A stretch of 15,446 nucleotides of DNA from Methanobacteriota archaeon. Its GTDB lineage: Archaea; Thermoplasmatota; Thermoplasmata; RBG-16-68-12. Shown here piece by piece: positions 13,261 through 15,446 of the stretch. Every line of letters starts with the position of its first letter. Positions within the stretch are counted from its first letter, which is position 1. The notes below the pieces were generated by a model that saw only the letters and a program-made list of their open reading frames with translations, searched no databases and was not told the DNA's origin. The position numbers were made by a program, and so were the translations under genes. The stretch lies in NCBI GenBank assembly GCA_005878415.1, contig VBMM01000027.1, positions 1-15,446 on the forward strand, in the 5' to 3' direction.

Positions 13261-14994
13261 ATGGCCTCGAAAGGCCTCATCAAGAACGTCTCTCGTCGGA
13301 CCTTTCTGAAGTACGCCGGAATCGGAGGGCTGGCCGCGTTCGGGGCATTCTCTGCCCTCAAGTATCCCTCCGGTTGGACGAAGTGGCTCTCGTTCGGGCA
13401 GAAGCCATGGGAGATCGCCCCTGGCGTCGTTGACTACAGCCTCGTCGCTCAGTTTGAAGGACCGATGAACACCGACGGCGTTCCACAGGCGTACATCGAC
13501 AATCCGGACATGCGGATCCTGAACGTCGCCCAGTGGTACGATTACTGGCCGGGGTATGTGATCCGGAACTTCACGGACTACATGAACAAGAAGTTCAACT
13601 TGCCCGCGTGCGAGGCCCGTTGGACCTCGAACATCTATACGTCGAATGAAGAGCTCTTCACCTGGGTCACACAGACCGGTCGGAAATTCGACGTAATGGT
13701 CCCGACGAACTACACGGTCGAGACAATGGAGAAGGCGGGCCTCTTGGTGAACCTCGAACAAGACTGGATCCCAAACTATCTCAACATCTTCGGAAGGGTC
13801 CCGTCCGCACCAACGACGCCGTTCTACCCGACCACATACACGGATCCGGGAACCGGACTCCCGGCGACGATCGACTATCCGGGATTTGCGGCCGGTGATC
13901 CGTACAACAATGCAGCGAGCGTGGACTTCCGGGATCCGATCCTGAACGGGTATGCCTACCGCGGGAACACGACGACGTATGCGACCCAGAAGCCACACCC
14001 GGGCGGCGGCGCTTGGAGCGACTCCAACGGGATCCCTACTCTCGACGGCCTCGTGGCGATTCCGTATCAATGGGGGACGACCGGCATCGGGTACCGCCAG
14101 GACGTATTCCGGCAGCAGGACATCGAGGCCTACGGATGGGACGTCCTGGGACTTTCTTCGTACACGAATCCCGACTCGGGGATCACCTACGACCTAACGA
14201 AGAAACGGATGATGCTTGACGACATGCGCGAAGTCTTCACCGCGGCCCTGAAAGAAGTCGGATTCGCAGACCAAGAGAGGCTTGGTGCCGAGGAGGTCAG
14301 CCTTCCAGGCTCCCACCCGGAATGGCGAAATCCCGCACCTCCACCGGTGATCTTCCCGCCAACGACTGAGGTTCACAAGCTCGATTCTCCGTACAACAAG
14401 CTTTACCAGTGGTCGAACAACGAGGTCGCCGAGACGAAACTCCAGGACTCGGCGGACTGGCTGAACGGAATCACGGGGACGATGTGGGGGTTCAACACCC
14501 CGCAGCAGGGCCCTTGGCTCGTGAGCGGCACGATGCTCGTCGACCATGCGTGGTCCGGAGACATCATGTATGCGGTGCGCCCGAACCTCGAACCCCACCC
14601 GCCCGTCGACTACTTCGTTCCGAAACAGGGCGGCGCGCGCTGGATCGACAACCTCACGATCCATCGAGAATGCGAGAAGCTCTGGCTCTCCCATCAGTTC
14701 ATCAACTACATCCACGAGCCGGAAATCCAAGCGACGATCTCGTCCTTCAACCTGTATGCGACCCCGAACGCGTGGACCTTCCAAATCCTCTACCGAGACC
14801 CGTCGTTCTCGTCGCCGACGTGGAACCCCGCGGCGGACCACAGGATCTACTCGGACATCGCCCTCGGGACTTACGGTGTGCCGACTGGGTCATACACGGG
14901 GCAACCGATTCTCAACCGCTGCGAATACCAGAAGGACGTCGGCGTGCAAAACTCGCTCCTGTACTTCCAGTACTGGCGCGGCGTGAAGTTCTGA
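13261..14994 (+). CDS. potD: PotD-like polyamine-binding protein with Tat signal
   Basis: A 577-residue extracellular substrate-binding protein. It begins with a Tat signal, SRRTFLK (11-17) followed by a hydrophobic stretch (about 18-33). No lipobox Cys is evident, so it is released or held by an uncleaved helix. By-eye alignment to E. coli PotD pairs QWYDYWP (91-97) with the Trp34-Tyr37 region, VPTNYTVETM (147-156) with Ser83-Tyr85, DDMREVF (320-326) with DDAREVF, WSGD (431-434) with Trp229, and GGARWID (457-463) with GGIFWMD. The amine-binding acids Asp168, Glu171 and Asp257 are thus kept as Asp321, Glu324 and Asp463. The C-terminus YQKDVG also matches. The protein is some 200 residues longer than E. 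coli PotD, with Thr/Pro/Gly/Tyr-rich inserts near 177-262 and 335-400. It is divergent from the permease-potA operon. A polyamine ligand is likely; which one is unknown. Confidence 0.88.
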   Translation: MASKGLIKNVSRRTFLKYAGIGGLAAFGAFSALKYPSGWTKWLSFGQKPWEIAPGVVDYSLVAQFEGPMNTDGVPQAYIDNPDMRILNVAQWYDYWPGYVIRNFTDYMNKKFNLPACEARWTSNIYTSNEELFTWVTQTGRKFDVMVPTNYTVETMEKAGLLVNLEQDWIPNYLNIFGRVPSAPTTPFYPTTYTDPGTGLPATIDYPGFAAGDPYNNAASVDFRDPILNGYAYRGNTTTYATQKPHPGGGAWSDSNGIPTLDGLVAIPYQWGTTGIGYRQDVFRQQDIEAYGWDVLGLSSYTNPDSGITYDLTKKRMMLDDMREVFTAALKEVGFADQERLGAEEVSLPGSHPEWRNPAPPPVIFPPTTEVHKLDSPYNKLYQWSNNEVAETKLQDSADWLNGITGTMWGFNTPQQGPWLVSGTMLVDHAWSGDIMYAVRPNLEPHPPVDYFVPKQGGARWIDNLTIHRECEKLWLSHQFINYIHEPEIQATISSFNLYATPNAWTFQILYRDPSFSSPTWNPAADHRIYSDIALGTYGVPTGSYTGQPILNRCEYQKDVGVQNSLLYFQYWRGVKF

Positions 14995-15005
14995 GCGGAA
15001 GGGCT

Positions 15006-15446
15006 TTATCCGCTCGTCTCCGGTTGGAACACGATATACGGCGCCGAAACGAGAGGCAGGCTCGTAGTGCCCCAGTCGTGCGGCCCGGCCATCGAGATCA
15101 CCTTCGCACGAGCATCCCACGTATAGTAGTTGCCGGACGGTGTAATCGAGCCCAGAGTCAGCGTCGACATGAACGTCACGTAGTTCCCGATTTTGTTGGC
15201 CGCATCCCATGTGGACGCGTACGGCTTGTACCAGGGAATCTCGAAGGTCGGCAGACGAATCGTAAGGGTGGTCCCGTCCTTGAAGATCCAACGCGTCGGC
15301 GACACGAGGTACTCGTACGGCTGCCCGTACGCGTAGCTGCCCGGAGACGCGTGCACCTGCTTCTGTCCCTCGTACCACCGCAACTCCGAGTTCGGGTAGC
15401 CTTCCGCACCCGGGCTCCCGGAACCCACGCGCGGTACGTAGTCCAT
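15006..15446 (-). CDS. Unrecognised protein, C-terminal part (runs to the window edge)
   Basis: The frame ends at TAA (15006-15008), 11 bases from the potD stop, and stays open to the edge. An ATG sits at the very last bases, but nothing upstream can be seen, so this is probably the end of a longer gene. The 146 visible residues are rich in Tyr, Trp, Gly, Ser, Thr and Pro, with few Cys or Lys (for example YEYLVSPTRWIFKDGT and SGNYYTWDAR). This composition resembles extracytoplasmic proteins such as large binding proteins or surface proteins. No motif lets me name a family. Codon use resembles the neighbours. Its position beside potD may be coincidence. Confidence 0.6.
   Translation of the reverse strand: MDYVPRVGSGSPGAEGYPNSELRWYEGQKQVHASPGSYAYGQPYEYLVSPTRWIFKDGTTLTIRLPTFEIPWYKPYASTWDAANKIGNYVTFMSTLTLGSITPSGNYYTWDARAKVISMAGPHDWGTTSLPLVSAPYIVFQPETSG

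Overview
The window looks like high-GC archaeal chromosome, most likely from the Thermoplasmata or a neighbouring uncultivated lineage; the phylum-level guess is inference. The archaeal evidence is: TATA-type boxes about 26 bases upstream of starts (one transcript apparently leaderless), a tRNA-Leu with no encoded CCA, an archaeal-type bifunctional GlmU, a stand-alone JAMM metalloprotease-like protein, and a separate phosphatase-NAD kinase pair matching a fusion known in methanogens. Shine-Dalgarno sequences are also strong here, and GTG and TTG starts are used. Long antisense open frames are common because of the GC bias and are not reported as genes. I see no insertion sequence, CRISPR array, integrase or attachment site.

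Left part (1-6354), housekeeping. The tail of a membrane protein is followed by a three-gene + strand operon: an inositol-monophosphatase-family phosphatase, NAD kinase (ATGA overlap) and a JAMM/MPN+ protein. Convergent to it is a minus-strand operon, glmM - glmU - GT4 glycosyltransferase, whose first two genes supply UDP-GlcNAc and whose last transfers a sugar to an unknown acceptor. A short divergent region with one AT-rich box separates glmM from a 74-residue basic protein of unknown function. tRNA-Leu(CAG) follows.

Right part (6531-15446), a likely polyamine or omega-amino-compound uptake and oxidation locus. A 370-base promoter region with repeated AACTATG motifs precedes a HemL-like class III aminotransferase. 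Next is an aldehyde dehydrogenase with its own TATA box and ribosome binding site. Convergent to these are potA (ATPase) and a single gene encoding fused PotB-PotC permease domains. Divergent from the permease is a Tat-exported PotD-like binding protein that keeps the acidic residues used by E. coli PotD to bind polyamine amino groups. The simplest reading is import by PotD/PotBC/PotA, removal of an amino group by the aminotransferase, and oxidation of the aldehyde by the dehydrogenase. The substrate of the enzyme pair is not proven by the sequence. The window ends in an unrecognised minus-strand reading frame that probably continues beyond the edge.

Most worth checking: the PotB-PotC fusion; non-AUG codons (CTG and ACG) where potA and the permease gene should start; a perfect 10-base direct repeat between the divergent pot promoters; and the inverted-repeat operator candidate in front of the aminotransferase.
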